From positions 3,538,001 through 3,602,000 of the forward strand of contig NZ_JAUTAU010000001.1 of assembly GCF_030818775.1 (NCBI RefSeq): a stretch of DNA of 64,000 nucleotides. The letters run 5' to 3'. The translations under genes and the position numbers were made by a program. Within the stretch, counting starts at the first letter, position 1. Every line of letters begins with the position of its first letter. Below, one piece after another: positions 54,105 through 63,265 of this stretch. A model generated the notes under the pieces. The model saw nothing but the letters and a program-made list of their open reading frames with translations, made no database searches and was not told where the DNA came from. This DNA comes from Bacillus sp. SORGH_AS_0510 (GTDB lineage: Bacteria; Bacillota; Bacilli; Bacillales; Cytobacillaceae).

Positions 54105-56348
54105 TCAATCTTTTACTTTCTCTTTTGTTTCATCCGGTTGATCTTTCTCATCCGTTGAAACTTTCTTTTCTTCATTCCACTGTTCTTCAGGTGTTTTTAA
54201 ATCTACTATTAGGAAATCGCCTTCTTTAAGAGCTGCTTTCGGTTGGATACTTTGCTTAGCTACATAACCTTTTCCATTTGAGTTAAGCTTAAGACCAGCC
54301 ATGTTTGCCACCTTCATCACATCTCTTAAAGACCATCCCGTCATATTTGGTGCTGTTAATTCACCATCTGTTTGAATAATTACCTTTTCTCCTTCAAGAA
54401 TCGTTGTTCCTGCTTTAGGAAGTTGACCGACTATTTCAGGGCCGTTACCTAATACAACTGTTTCATAGCCTTTTTCTTTTAATTCCTTAACCGTTTCTGT
54501 AACGGACTGACCTTTAAGGTCAGTCATTTTATTAATTGTCGCCTTTTCAAGTACAGAGGGTTGAATATTTAGATAGTGAAGGCTATTTTGCATTACCGGA
54601 TTAAAAATGCCAGAGACAGGAATTGCTCCTTGTCCAGCTTCCAATCCTTCCAGCTCCGGTTGTTGAACAGCAACATAGACGATTAATTTTGGATCGTCCT
54701 TTGGTGCCATCCCAAGGAAAGAAAACATGTAACTATTGACCCCTTTTAGATACTTGCCATTTGGTCCAGGAATATTTGCCGTTCCCGTTTTACCTGCTAC
54801 ACTATATCCCTCAATTTTGTACCGTCCTCCGGTTCCTTTTGGAGACGTGACAACTGTTTCAAGAAAATCGCGGACCTTTTTTGCGGTTTCAGTAGAAATC
54901 GGAGTTCCCACTACTTCTGGAGAAACTTCCTTTACAGTTTCTCCTGTATCATGGTTGACTATTTTTTCAACCACATGTGGTTTCAGCATCTTCCCTCCAT
55001 TAGCAATCGCTGTAGCTGCCTGTATTTGCTGGATAGGGGTGATGGCAGTCCCTTGACCGTAAGCCGTAGTAATTTTTTCAATTGGATAAGTAAATTGAAT
55101 CTTCCCAGAGGTTTCATCAGGAAGCTCAATACCCGTCGGTTTGTCGAATCCAAATTTAGTCAGGTATTCTCTAAACCTTTCAAAACCTAATTTTTCTTTT
55201 GCAATTTTTGCGAAGGCAACATTGGATGAACGCTGTACGCCTTCCAAATAGGTTATGCTTCCCCATCCTGACCCATTGTGGTCATGAATAGCTTTATCCT
55301 TTTTTGTCACTTGATAAGAACCCGATTGATAATACTCATTTGGATTGAATACTTTCTCTTGCACTGCGGCTGCTAACGTAAATATTTTCATCGTTGAACC
55401 AGGTTCAAACGATGTTTCAACCGCTTCATTATGCCAGCTCTTATCAATACCTTCTTTTGTTTTAGGATGAAAGGAGGGTCGCTGGCCCATCGCTAAGATA
55501 TTTCCTGTTTTAGGGTCAGCGACGATTGCAATAATTTTTTTAGGCTTATAGTCCTTTGCCACCTTATTCATTGCATCTTCTAAAAAGGTTTGAATTTTTG
55601 TATCAATCGTTAAATAGACGTCATTTCCATTTTGTGCTGGTGTTATTTTCTCTTTCCCGTCCGGAAGTAAGTAACCCCATAAATCACTCTCATAATTAAT
55701 CTTACCGTCAACACCGGTTAAAACCTTATCAAATTCTTTCTCGATGCCCATTTTTCCAATTGATTTATAGGTTTGATCCTTTTGCTCAACACGGTCAGCA
55801 TATCCCACTACATGTGAAGCAAACATCCCATTTGGATAGAACCGTTTCGAGTCACGAATAAAAGTAATACCGGGTAGTTCTAATGCTTCAATTTCTTTCT
55901 TCGTTTGGTGCGTTATATCTTTACCCGCCTTACCAAATTCCACTTGGAATCTTCCCTTAGAAATCCCATTAGAAAGAATGCTATAAATTTCAGATTCATC
56001 CATTTTAAGAAATTTAGCTAGTTCCTTTGCCGTTTTATGTGGATCTTTAACATGTTGTGGTTTTTTAGGGTTCGTCGTCATTTTTTTATCTAAAATAGCA
56101 ATTAAGGTATATGCGGCTGTATCCTCAGCAATCACCTCGCCATTTCGATCCAGTATTTCTCCCCTGGCAGCTTGCAGAACCCCCTGCCTGTTATACTTTT
56201 GCTGTGCCTTTGCAGCAAGTGGCTGTCCGCCCACTTCTCCAGTAATTTGAATAGAATAATACCTAAAAAGTAATACAAAAAAGAGCAGGCCGAATATTAC
56301 AAACAATATCGCTGCTCCTGCATTCATATATGGCTGTTTCTTACTCAT
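54105..56348 (-). CDS. pbpB: Penicillin-binding protein 2B (division transpeptidase)
   Basis: Class B PBP essential for septal peptidoglycan, 747 aa. It has an N-terminal membrane helix (~11-32), PGSTMK catalytic Ser near residue 313, RSSNVAFAK near 370, and KTGTANIPG near 525. Two C-terminal PASTA repeats (~595-710) and a charged tail follow. The start overlaps the ftsL stop by four bases. Confidence 0.96.
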   Translation of the reverse strand: MSKKQPYMNAGAAILFVIFGLLFFVLLFRYYSIQITGEVGGQPLAAKAQQKYNRQGVLQAARGEILDRNGEVIAEDTAAYTLIAILDKKMTTNPKKPQHVKDPHKTAKELAKFLKMDESEIYSILSNGISKGRFQVEFGKAGKDITHQTKKEIEALELPGITFIRDSKRFYPNGMFASHVVGYADRVEQKDQTYKSIGKMGIEKEFDKVLTGVDGKINYESDLWGYLLPDGKEKITPAQNGNDVYLTIDTKIQTFLEDAMNKVAKDYKPKKIIAIVADPKTGNILAMGQRPSFHPKTKEGIDKSWHNEAVETSFEPGSTMKIFTLAAAVQEKVFNPNEYYQSGSYQVTKKDKAIHDHNGSGWGSITYLEGVQRSSNVAFAKIAKEKLGFERFREYLTKFGFDKPTGIELPDETSGKIQFTYPIEKITTAYGQGTAITPIQQIQAATAIANGGKMLKPHVVEKIVNHDTGETVKEVSPEVVGTPISTETAKKVRDFLETVVTSPKGTGGRYKIEGYSVAGKTGTANIPGPNGKYLKGVNSYMFSFLGMAPKDDPKLIVYVAVQQPELEGLEAGQGAIPVSGIFNPVMQNSLHYLNIQPSVLEKATINKMTDLKGQSVTETVKELKEKGYETVVLGNGPEIVGQLPKAGTTILEGEKVIIQTDGELTAPNMTGWSLRDVMKVANMAGLKLNSNGKGYVAKQSIQPKAALKEGDFLIVDLKTPEEQWNEEKKVSTDEKDQPDETKEKVKD

Positions 56349-56710
56349 TTCTCCTGCACAACCTTGACGTTATTTTCGTTTAGCACAAGTCCCATCTTCT
56401 TTGCCTTTTCATAAATTCGGTCATATGCACTAAGTTCACTTACTTGTACCTGCAAGTCGCTGTTAACCTTCTGTTGTTCCTTTACTTTTGCTTCAACATT
56501 TTGAAGATCTTTATTGACTTCATAAATACTAGATTGGGTAGAAATTAGATGAACTGCACCGAAACATACCAAACCAGCAAATGCGACTCCAATGATCTTT
56601 TCTCCTGGAGTGAGCCAGGATTTTTTTATTTTTATTTCACCAATACTTTTGCTATTTTGTTCAACGTGCTCTTGTTGTTGTTGTTGATACTTCCTGGCAA
56701 GATTACTCAA
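56345..56710 (-). CDS. ftsL: Cell division protein FtsL
   Basis: 121-aa bitopic protein. It has a cytoplasmic tail of ~35 residues, a helix VAFAGLVCFGAVHLIS near 42-60, and an extracytoplasmic leucine-zipper-like coiled coil. It partners with DivIC and DivIB. It is between rsmH and pbpB, the usual position. Confidence 0.94.
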   Translation of the reverse strand: MSNLARKYQQQQQEHVEQNSKSIGEIKIKKSWLTPGEKIIGVAFAGLVCFGAVHLISTQSSIYEVNKDLQNVEAKVKEQQKVNSDLQVQVSELSAYDRIYEKAKKMGLVLNENNVKVVQEK

Positions 56711-56761
56711 TCTTTTCCCCTCCAGATTTTTAATTTTCCAGCATATGTGCTGTTGCCTGTC

Positions 56762-57700
56762 CTATTTTTTTAACTTTTCTGCGATTCTAAGTTTTGCAGA
56801 ACGGGCTCTATTATTTTGTTCTAACTCTTCCTCAGAAGGAAGAATGGGTTTACGTGAGACTAGCTTTAAGATTGGTTTATATTCATCTGGAATGATTGGT
56901 AAACCCGGAGGCAAATTAGGTGTTTCACTAGCCTTCTTAAATGCAGCCTTACAAATCCTGTCCTCTAACGAGTGGAAAGTAATTACACTAATTCTTCCCT
57001 CAGGATTTAACAAATCTATCGCCTGGTTTAATGAATTTTCAAAAACGGCTAATTCATCGTTAACAGCAATTCTTACTGCTTGAAAAATCCGCTTTGCAGG
57101 ATGTCCCCCTTTTCTTCTTGCAGGAGCAGGGATCCCTTCCTTAATTAAATCAACTAATTCAAAAGTTGTTTCAATTGGTTTAATTTGTCTTGCCGCTTCG
57201 ATTTTTCGAGCTATTTGTTTAGAGAATTTTTCTTCCCCATAGCGGAAGAAGATTCGGACTAAGTCTTCATATGCCCAGTGGTTGATTACATCATAAGCTG
57301 AAATATCTGCTTCATTGTCCATTCTCATATCTAACGGAGCATCATGATGATAACTAAACCCTCTTTCAGGCGTGTCCAATTGTGGAGATGACACCCCTAA
57401 GTCATATAGAACTCCATCCACCTTATAAATTCCTTGTTTTTCAAGCTCATCTTTTAAGTATAAGAAGTTGCTCTTTATAATCTCAAGCCGGCTTCCATAT
57501 TCAGATAATTTTTCTTTCGCATGAGCAATGGCTGTTTCGTCTTGGTCAAATGCAAACAATTTACCGTTGTCTCCGAGTCGGGAGAGAATCAGGGAACTAT
57601 GTCCGGCTCCACCCAAAGTACAATCAACATAAACACCATCTGACTTAATATTTAATCCGTCTACAGCTTCTTTTAATAACACAGTTGTATGTTCAAACAT
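56762..57700 (-). CDS. rsmH: 16S rRNA (cytosine(1402)-N(4))-methyltransferase RsmH (MraW)
   Basis: Methylates N4 of C1402 in 16S rRNA. The 312-aa protein opens [16 protein letters not shown], with [11 protein letters not shown] near residue 26 (SAM loop). [12 protein letters not shown] lies near 100 and [10 protein letters not shown] near 250. The start at ATG 57700 has AAAGGTGG 7 nt upstream. Confidence 0.97.
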   Translation of the reverse strand: MFEHTTVLLKEAVDGLNIKSDGVYVDCTLGGAGHSSLILSRLGDNGKLFAFDQDETAIAHAKEKLSEYGSRLEIIKSNFLYLKDELEKQGIYKVDGVLYDLGVSSPQLDTPERGFSYHHDAPLDMRMDNEADISAYDVINHWAYEDLVRIFFRYGEEKFSKQIARKIEAARQIKPIETTFELVDLIKEGIPAPARRKGGHPAKRIFQAVRIAVNDELAVFENSLNQAIDLLNPEGRISVITFHSLEDRICKAAFKKASETPNLPPGLPIIPDEYKPILKLVSRKPILPSEEELEQNNRARSAKLRIAEKLKK

Positions 57701-57762
57701 TTTCGTACCACCTTTTCCAATCAACGAAATCAAACAGAAAATATATTAATATAACTTATCCA

Positions 57763-58194
57763 TTATATATCAAAGCCAATCATATTTTCTGCAATTTCCG
57801 CAAAAGATTCTTCAGACTGTGTAAAATAGTCTTCCCAAATCTGTTTACTCCAAATTTCAATTCGATTGGAAACACCCAAAATTACGCATTCTTTTTCCAA
57901 CTTTGCATACTGCAAAAGTGGTGTAGGGATATTAATCCTTCCTTGCTTATCAAGTTCACTCTCTGTTGCACCTGAAAAGAAGAAACGGGTAAAAGCACGG
58001 GCATCTTTTTTTGTCAGAGGCAGGCCTTTTAATTTCTCTTCAATAAGTCCCCACTCTGAGACTGGGTAACCAAATAAACATTGATCTAATCCACGAGTGA
58101 TGATAAACATGTCGCCAAGTTCATCTCGGAATTTGGAGGGCACAATTAAACGGCCTTTATTATCAATGCTGTGATGGTATTCACCCATGAACAT
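57763..58194 (-). CDS. mraZ: Transcriptional regulator MraZ
   Basis: 143-aa AbrB-fold (SpoVT/AbrB-like) protein with two tandem MraZ domains, each with a DxxGR signature ([18 protein letters not shown] and [15 protein letters not shown]). MraZ proteins repress or activate their own dcw operon by binding TGGGN-type repeats. Start set at ATG 58194, 7 nt after GGGGGT, giving the B. subtilis length. Candidate operators lie just upstream. Confidence 0.96.
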   Translation of the reverse strand: MFMGEYHHSIDNKGRLIVPSKFRDELGDMFIITRGLDQCLFGYPVSEWGLIEEKLKGLPLTKKDARAFTRFFFSGATESELDKQGRINIPTPLLQYAKLEKECVILGVSNRIEIWSKQIWEDYFTQSEESFAEIAENMIGFDI

Positions 58195-58224
58195 ACCCAT
58201 TACCCCCACTTTCTATAAAAAATG

Positions 58225-58249
58225 TACCACATTCCCCCACTTTTCACCA
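58225..58249 (-). promoter_or_regulatory. Probable MraZ operator (three TGG boxes)
   Basis: On the minus strand TGGTG-N5-TGGGG-N5-TGGTA gives three boxes at a 10-bp pitch, 31-55 nt before the mraZ ATG. A further TGGGGGTAATGGGT overlaps the ribosome-binding site at 58194-58207. This fits the direct-repeat MraZ box described in other bacteria. Confidence 0.6.
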
Positions 58250-58311
58250 CCTATTTTTAAACAATTCGCCCCAATTTCCGTGAAATCCTTTTTTATCCAG
58301 CGGATTTTTTA

Positions 58312-58353
58312 CAAAAAAAAGAAAAACCTCACCGCAAAAGTGAAGTTTTTCTA
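58312..58353 (-). terminator. Terminator after bshC
   Basis: Minus-strand AGAAAAACTTCAC/GTGAGGTTTTTCT stem with loop TTTTGCG followed by a run of eight T. The stem overlaps the bshC stop. Confidence 0.8.
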
Positions 58354-59985
58354 AATTTTTATTACCTTATGGCGACCATCAAATTCAAATGCCTCAACCA
58401 TGATATCTTTTATAAACGTTAAACCATATTCATTTAAATAATAAAATATGTTCCAAACCCGTTCTTGCGGGAAACCATCAGGCCTTAACGCAAGGTCCAC
58501 GCGAGCATATTTATTTAATATAACCTTATGTCTAAACTTAACCGAATCCTCTAGTCTTGACTGCATAAAATTGATTTCTTTCAGTAGGTACGCTTCGTTT
58601 TTGTTTAACATTGGAAGAAGCCCTCGATCAAGTTCCTCTGTCTTCGCTTCAATTAGTTTGTACTGCTCGATTAAGTCAAGTTTTGCCTTAGCAAACATTT
58701 CTTCTAACTCCATATCCTTAATGGTTGAAAGAAAGCTTTCCTTTTCTTGACCCGTACCTCTAGTAATTACATCTGTAATATTTAGCTTTAAATCAAAGAT
58801 ATCCGTTTCTACTGACCGATCCAAGAACGTAATATTTAAGCGAGGGACAATCGGCGGCATCTTAATGTGGAAATGCTCAAAGACAAGTTTTAATTCCGCC
58901 CAATAGGAGATTTCCCCAGGTCCAGCAATAAATGCAATCGTTGGAAATAGCCATTCTTGCATAAGGGGACGAGTCACCACATTATTGCTTAATTGTTCTG
59001 GTTTTTTACTCACAAGCTCCATTAATTCCTCTTTTGAAAAAGAAGCCGCACCACTTTTCCCCACAAAACGATTCGATTCTCGATTGTATTCCAACAGAAT
59101 TCGCTCATTTTGTTTTTGGTCATAAAAAAATAAGTTGGCTGCTTGGTCACTGATATCAATGGTAATTGGGTATCCTTTATTACCAATTTGCTTTTGATGT
59201 TCTAGAACCGAGAACGTGATTGTTTCATGATTGTCTAATTGCTTAGCCAAAAACTCCTTTTGTATCAATCGAAAGTCTTTGTTCCCTGAATCAACAATCA
59301 ACAATCCATAATCCTTGAACAATTCCATAATAATATTTGCAAAAAAATCAACAAAGTTCTGGGATTTATTAATTTGTTCTTCGGCAAATTGCAATAGTGA
59401 ATTTGAATGTTCAGTTTCACCAAAATTTTCAATGATGTTTTGTACCCATGATAAACAGACATTCTTATTTAATTCAATATCTGATACCATTTTCTTTTGG
59501 AGTACCTTTTCAGGATAGGTCCACTTATCTATTTTTTGGTTAACAGGCACAAAGACATGATTTACTTCTTGGAAATCATGATCCTCTCCAGCAATCCAAA
59601 AAACAGGGACTACCGGAACCCCTAGTTGTCGTTCTTTTTGTTCTGCTAATTTAATAATTGAAATGACCTTATGGATGGAATAAAGTGGACCTGTTAAAAT
59701 TCCAGCCTGTTGTCCCCCAATGACAACGACACTTTCATCTTGTCTTAATTTTTCAATTGATTTCTTTACAGCGTCTGAGGTTGGAAAGCGTTCCATAAAG
59801 GATTCTATGTGTGCAGCTACCTCTTTGCGAGGGAATATTCTACTGCTGAGTTCGTCCAACCTTTTCTTATCATCCTCTACATCATTGTATCGATAGTGAA
59901 AAAAAGGCTGGATATCAGCAGATTGTTCCAAATAGTTAGAAGCAAACCGATTCGTTGCTGGTAAAGAGAGATTTAAAATCTCCAT
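58351..59985 (-). CDS. bshC: Putative cysteine ligase BshC (bacillithiol biosynthesis)
   Basis: Catalyses the last step of bacillithiol synthesis, adding Cys to GlcN-malate. The 544-aa protein has a Rossmann-like core with VVIGGQQAGILTGPLYSIHK near residue 87 and FWIAGEDHDFQEVNHV near 128. A long helical coiled-coil arm spans ~400-490 (LDLIEQYKLIEAKTEELDRG). It is located before mraZ as in other Bacillus. Confidence 0.95.
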   Translation of the reverse strand: MEILNLSLPATNRFASNYLEQSADIQPFFHYRYNDVEDDKKRLDELSSRIFPRKEVAAHIESFMERFPTSDAVKKSIEKLRQDESVVVIGGQQAGILTGPLYSIHKVISIIKLAEQKERQLGVPVVPVFWIAGEDHDFQEVNHVFVPVNQKIDKWTYPEKVLQKKMVSDIELNKNVCLSWVQNIIENFGETEHSNSLLQFAEEQINKSQNFVDFFANIIMELFKDYGLLIVDSGNKDFRLIQKEFLAKQLDNHETITFSVLEHQKQIGNKGYPITIDISDQAANLFFYDQKQNERILLEYNRESNRFVGKSGAASFSKEELMELVSKKPEQLSNNVVTRPLMQEWLFPTIAFIAGPGEISYWAELKLVFEHFHIKMPPIVPRLNITFLDRSVETDIFDLKLNITDVITRGTGQEKESFLSTIKDMELEEMFAKAKLDLIEQYKLIEAKTEELDRGLLPMLNKNEAYLLKEINFMQSRLEDSVKFRHKVILNKYARVDLALRPDGFPQERVWNIFYYLNEYGLTFIKDIMVEAFEFDGRHKVIKI

Positions 59986-60071
59986 TTATGTACTCCCTTT
60001 CTGATCACTGATATTCATTCTTAACGAGTATATCACTACCTGCCCCATTTGAAAAAACCATCCGCTCAATT

Positions 60072-60470
60072 TTATGTTGAAAAGCTAAAAGTTACAGCAC
60101 TTGAAATTAAGCCATAAAAAGTGAGGGCAATATACACTAGGAAAAACAGAATGAAATTAAATCGCCAAAAGCCCTTCATCACCTTTTTTAGTATTATTTC
60201 TTCCTTAACTTTCCAATGAACAAATACAAACATCATAGCTATCATTATCATGAGAAGTATTATTACCCAAAACAAAGATTTTCCCAAAATTGTTACAATT
60301 AAAAAGTGGACAGAAATAATATATAGAATAGTAGTGTAATCTAGTGTGAGATGAACAGCTCTCCGTGAATTTTTTGTTATTACTTTTCCAAACAAAAAGA
60401 CCAAAACAGAACCTAGTACAGGTAAGGCAAAAAGAACCGTTAACACAGAGGACAGAATACTACTCACCAT
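60072..60470 (-). CDS. DUF3397-like membrane protein
   Basis: 132-aa protein with four hydrophobic helices (~8-27, 45-63, 65-84, 102-122) and no catalytic motif that I recognise. The segment LTLDYTTILYIISVHFLI and its place between panE and bshC fit the DUF3397 family. It overlaps the panE stop by 7 nt. The function is unknown. Confidence 0.82.
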   Translation of the reverse strand: MVSSILSSVLTVLFALPVLGSVLVFLFGKVITKNSRRAVHLTLDYTTILYIISVHFLIVTILGKSLFWVIILLMIMIAMMFVFVHWKVKEEIILKKVMKGFWRFNFILFFLVYIALTFYGLISSAVTFSFST

Positions 60471-61366
60471 TTTCCCCCCTTTTCTTGTTCTTTTCCCTTG
60501 ATAAAATTATAGATACTCTCTAATAGAGGAGCCGGTTTGTTTCGCGTGTTTGCCTCCCCAAGGATAAAACCAAGAATGGCATCTACTTCTGTTAACCTAT
60601 TCGCCTCGATATCCTTTAACATGGATGATCGATTCTCTGCAGTTTTTTTACAGACTTCCACCACTCTTTGCAGGTGTTCTTTTGGATGATCTAGATTTAA
60701 AATGTAGGAAATTTCATCAAAAACAGCCTTTAAAGTGAGAAAAAAATATTCATTTTGAACCAATTCTCCATTTTTCACATGCAGAATTGAAGTTAAGGGG
60801 TTAATCACTGCATTAACAATTAATTTATTCAAAAGAACTGAATAATAATCTTCCTGCACATTGATTGGAAAATCAGAAGGTACTGCGAATGCAAAGCGTT
60901 GTAGAGAGGAAAGATCACCTCTAAAAAGCGCTACATTTGTTTCCCCTTCCCCATTATGACTGACAGTAAAGGCGTTTTGCTTTAAAGCACCATGCTCAAC
61001 AGTTCCGACAAACAGATTAATATCGTTAATTTTTTCTAATAGCTTTAAATGACCCATTCCATTTTGTAAGAATAAAATATTGTTAGGAAGGGCAGGTAGG
61101 TGTTTCATTACATCAATAACTGCAGGCAGCTGATATTGTTTTACAGTAACAATGGTAAAATCCTCTGTTCCCTTCCATGATGCTATAGGAAGGGCCCTGA
61201 CCGCTGACAATGTTGTCACAGCATTTTTATGCATCATAATCCCGTTTTCATTTATTTGAAACGCTTGATCTTCTGTTCTTGTATATATAGTTACATCAAA
61301 AACTTTATTAATATAGGAAGCAAATAATAATCCAATGGAACCAGCCCCTATTATTCCAACTTTCAT
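60464..61366 (-). CDS. panE: 2-dehydropantoate 2-reductase
   Basis: NADPH-dependent ketopantoate reductase for pantothenate/CoA synthesis. The 300-aa protein starts MKVGIIGAGSIGLLFA (Rossmann fold). The catalytic Lys lies in LLNKLIVNAVINPLTSIL near residue 180, and the substrate-binding ENRSSMLKDIEANRLTEVD is near 245. It is the B. subtilis ylbQ position; a terminator precedes it. Confidence 0.93.
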   Translation of the reverse strand: MKVGIIGAGSIGLLFASYINKVFDVTIYTRTEDQAFQINENGIMMHKNAVTTLSAVRALPIASWKGTEDFTIVTVKQYQLPAVIDVMKHLPALPNNILFLQNGMGHLKLLEKINDINLFVGTVEHGALKQNAFTVSHNGEGETNVALFRGDLSSLQRFAFAVPSDFPINVQEDYYSVLLNKLIVNAVINPLTSILHVKNGELVQNEYFFLTLKAVFDEISYILNLDHPKEHLQRVVEVCKKTAENRSSMLKDIEANRLTEVDAILGFILGEANTRNKPAPLLESIYNFIKGKEQEKGGKW

Positions 61367-61437
61367 GATATCCCCTCATTTAGTCATCTTTACCCATATT
61401 TTATCAGGTTTTGCCAAACTTCTGTAAGTACAGTTAT

Positions 61438-61478
61438 GAAAAAAACCCTTATCGTCAATGAAACGACAAGGGATTTGG
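61438..61478 (-). terminator. Terminator after the carboxyltransferase gene
   Basis: Minus-strand CCCTTGTCG-TTTCATT-CGATAAGGG stem with TTTTTTTC. It ends the biotin carboxylase operon before panE. Confidence 0.85.
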
Positions 61479-61480
61479 AA

Positions 61481-63022
61481 TTATACTGGATATACTGGAT
61501 GTTTTCGAACACTGAAATTTAATTCTTTTGACTGATAATATTCAAAGCGCTGGATAAGTACATTCCTTAATTCAGAAGGTGCCACGATCTCATCAACAAT
61601 CAATTCTGAAGCCAGCTTGTAAATATCAATGTGCTCTTTATATTCTTTGTGTTTTTCCTGAACGAACTTAATTTTTTCCTTTGGATCCTCAATTTCATTA
61701 ATTTTGTTTGAATATACTGCATTAACTGCTGCTTCAGGGCCCATTACTGCAATTTGAGCAGTTGGAAGAGCGATACAGCAATCAGGTTCAAATGCAGGAC
61801 CAGCCATAGCATAAAGCCCGGCACCATATGCTTTTCTTACGATAACAGAAATTTTTGGTACAGTCGCCGAACTCATCGCAGCAATCAATTTAGCTCCGTG
61901 ACGAATAATACCTGCCCGTTCTACTTTTGTACCAATCATGAATCCAGGAACATCTGCTAAGAATAATAATGGAATATGGAAGGCATCACAAAGCTGAATA
62001 AATTTAGCAGCCTTATCAGCAGAGTCGACAAATAAAACGCCGCCTTTTACTTTCGGTTGGTTCGCAATAATTCCAATTGCTCTTCCATTAATTCTCGCTA
62101 ACCCTGTGATTAATTCCGGAGCAAATAATTTCTTCACTTCATAAAAACTACCTTGGTCAATTAATTGATCAATGCATTCATACATATCAAAAGGAGCATT
62201 TTGATTTTCAGGGATAATAGCTTCTAATTCCCGACCTTCTTTAGGCGCGACTCCATTTACCAGCATTGTTTTTTCTTTAAAGCTGGAAGGAAAATAGCTA
62301 ATGTATTTTTTAGCTGATTCAATCGCCTCTTCCTCACTATATGCTAAAACATCACCACAGCCGCTAACTGAGCAATGCATTCTGGCACCGCCCATTTCCT
62401 CAAGCGTTACTTTTTCTCCAATTACCTTTTCGGCCATGCGCGGTGATCCCAAATACATAGATGCGTTTTGGTCAACCATGATTACGATATCACAAAAAGC
62501 CGGGATATACGCTCCTCCAGCAGCCGAGGGACCAAACAAGATACATACCTGTGGAATCATACCGGAAAGCTTTACCTGATTATAGAATATTTTCCCTGCT
62601 CCTCTACGGTTTGGAAACATCTCTAACTGATCCGTAATTCTTGCACCCGCGGAATCAACAAGATAGAATAATGGCACTTTCAGTTTTTCCGCAACCTCTT
62701 GAATACGAATAATCTTTTCTACTGTTCTGGCTCCCCAAGAACCTGCTTTAATCGTAGAGTCATTAGCCATAACGCAAACAGTTTGACCATTAATTTTACC
62801 AATTGCTGTAACCACACCGTCTGCCGGTAGATCAACCGCTTTAAAATTGGCAAACTTCCCGTCTTCCTCGTATTTCCCCTCATCAAATAACAATGCCAGT
62901 CGGTCGCGCACAAACATCTTATTCTGCGATTTTAATTTTTCATGATATTTTGGTTGGCCGCCGGCCTCTATTTGTTTTCTATTAGCATGTAATTGATCAT
63001 TTAACATATTAGTGGTCGCCAT
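61481..63022 (-). CDS. Acyl-CoA carboxylase carboxyltransferase subunit (PccB/YngE-like)
   Basis: Biotin-dependent carboxyltransferase of 513 aa. It shows the two crotonase-like halves: N-terminal LVDSAGARITDQ and FGPSAAGGAYIPAF (residues ~125-175) and C-terminal DVPGFMIGTKVERAGIIRHGAKL (~365-387) with KAYGAGLYAMAG. The substrate (propionyl-, methylcrotonyl- or acetyl-CoA) cannot be decided from sequence alone. It is transcribed after the biotin carboxylase and carrier genes. Confidence 0.9.
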   Translation of the reverse strand: MATTNMLNDQLHANRKQIEAGGQPKYHEKLKSQNKMFVRDRLALLFDEGKYEEDGKFANFKAVDLPADGVVTAIGKINGQTVCVMANDSTIKAGSWGARTVEKIIRIQEVAEKLKVPLFYLVDSAGARITDQLEMFPNRRGAGKIFYNQVKLSGMIPQVCILFGPSAAGGAYIPAFCDIVIMVDQNASMYLGSPRMAEKVIGEKVTLEEMGGARMHCSVSGCGDVLAYSEEEAIESAKKYISYFPSSFKEKTMLVNGVAPKEGRELEAIIPENQNAPFDMYECIDQLIDQGSFYEVKKLFAPELITGLARINGRAIGIIANQPKVKGGVLFVDSADKAAKFIQLCDAFHIPLLFLADVPGFMIGTKVERAGIIRHGAKLIAAMSSATVPKISVIVRKAYGAGLYAMAGPAFEPDCCIALPTAQIAVMGPEAAVNAVYSNKINEIEDPKEKIKFVQEKHKEYKEHIDIYKLASELIVDEIVAPSELRNVLIQRFEYYQSKELNFSVRKHPVYPV

Positions 63023-63040
63023 TCTACTCCTCCTCTCTTG

Positions 63041-63253
63041 TTATTCTAATACGATCAGAACATCGCCTTCATTTACGAAGTCACCGATATTTACCTTCAC
63101 ATTTAACACGACACCCTCCGTACTGCTTTCGATCGGAATCTCCATTTTCATCGACTCAAGCATTAATACCTCTTGGCCAACATTAACCTGATCACCATTT
63201 GCTACAAAAATATTTAAGACAGTACCTGCCATAGTTGCTGTAATTTCTTTCAT
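63041..63253 (-). CDS. Biotin/lipoyl attachment carrier protein, 70 aa
   Basis: Stand-alone biotinyl domain. The biotinylation motif is ESMKME (residues ~33-38), with flanking glycine-rich beta turns (NGDQVNVGQ and IGDFVNEGD). At 70 residues it is one domain with no linker, like B. subtilis YngHB. It carries CO2 between the flanking carboxylase and carboxyltransferase. Gaps of 12 and 18 nt show one operon. Confidence 0.92.
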   Translation of the reverse strand: MKEITATMAGTVLNIFVANGDQVNVGQEVLMLESMKMEIPIESSTEGVVLNVKVNIGDFVNEGDVLIVLE

Positions 63254-63265
63254 GTCTCTCTCTCC

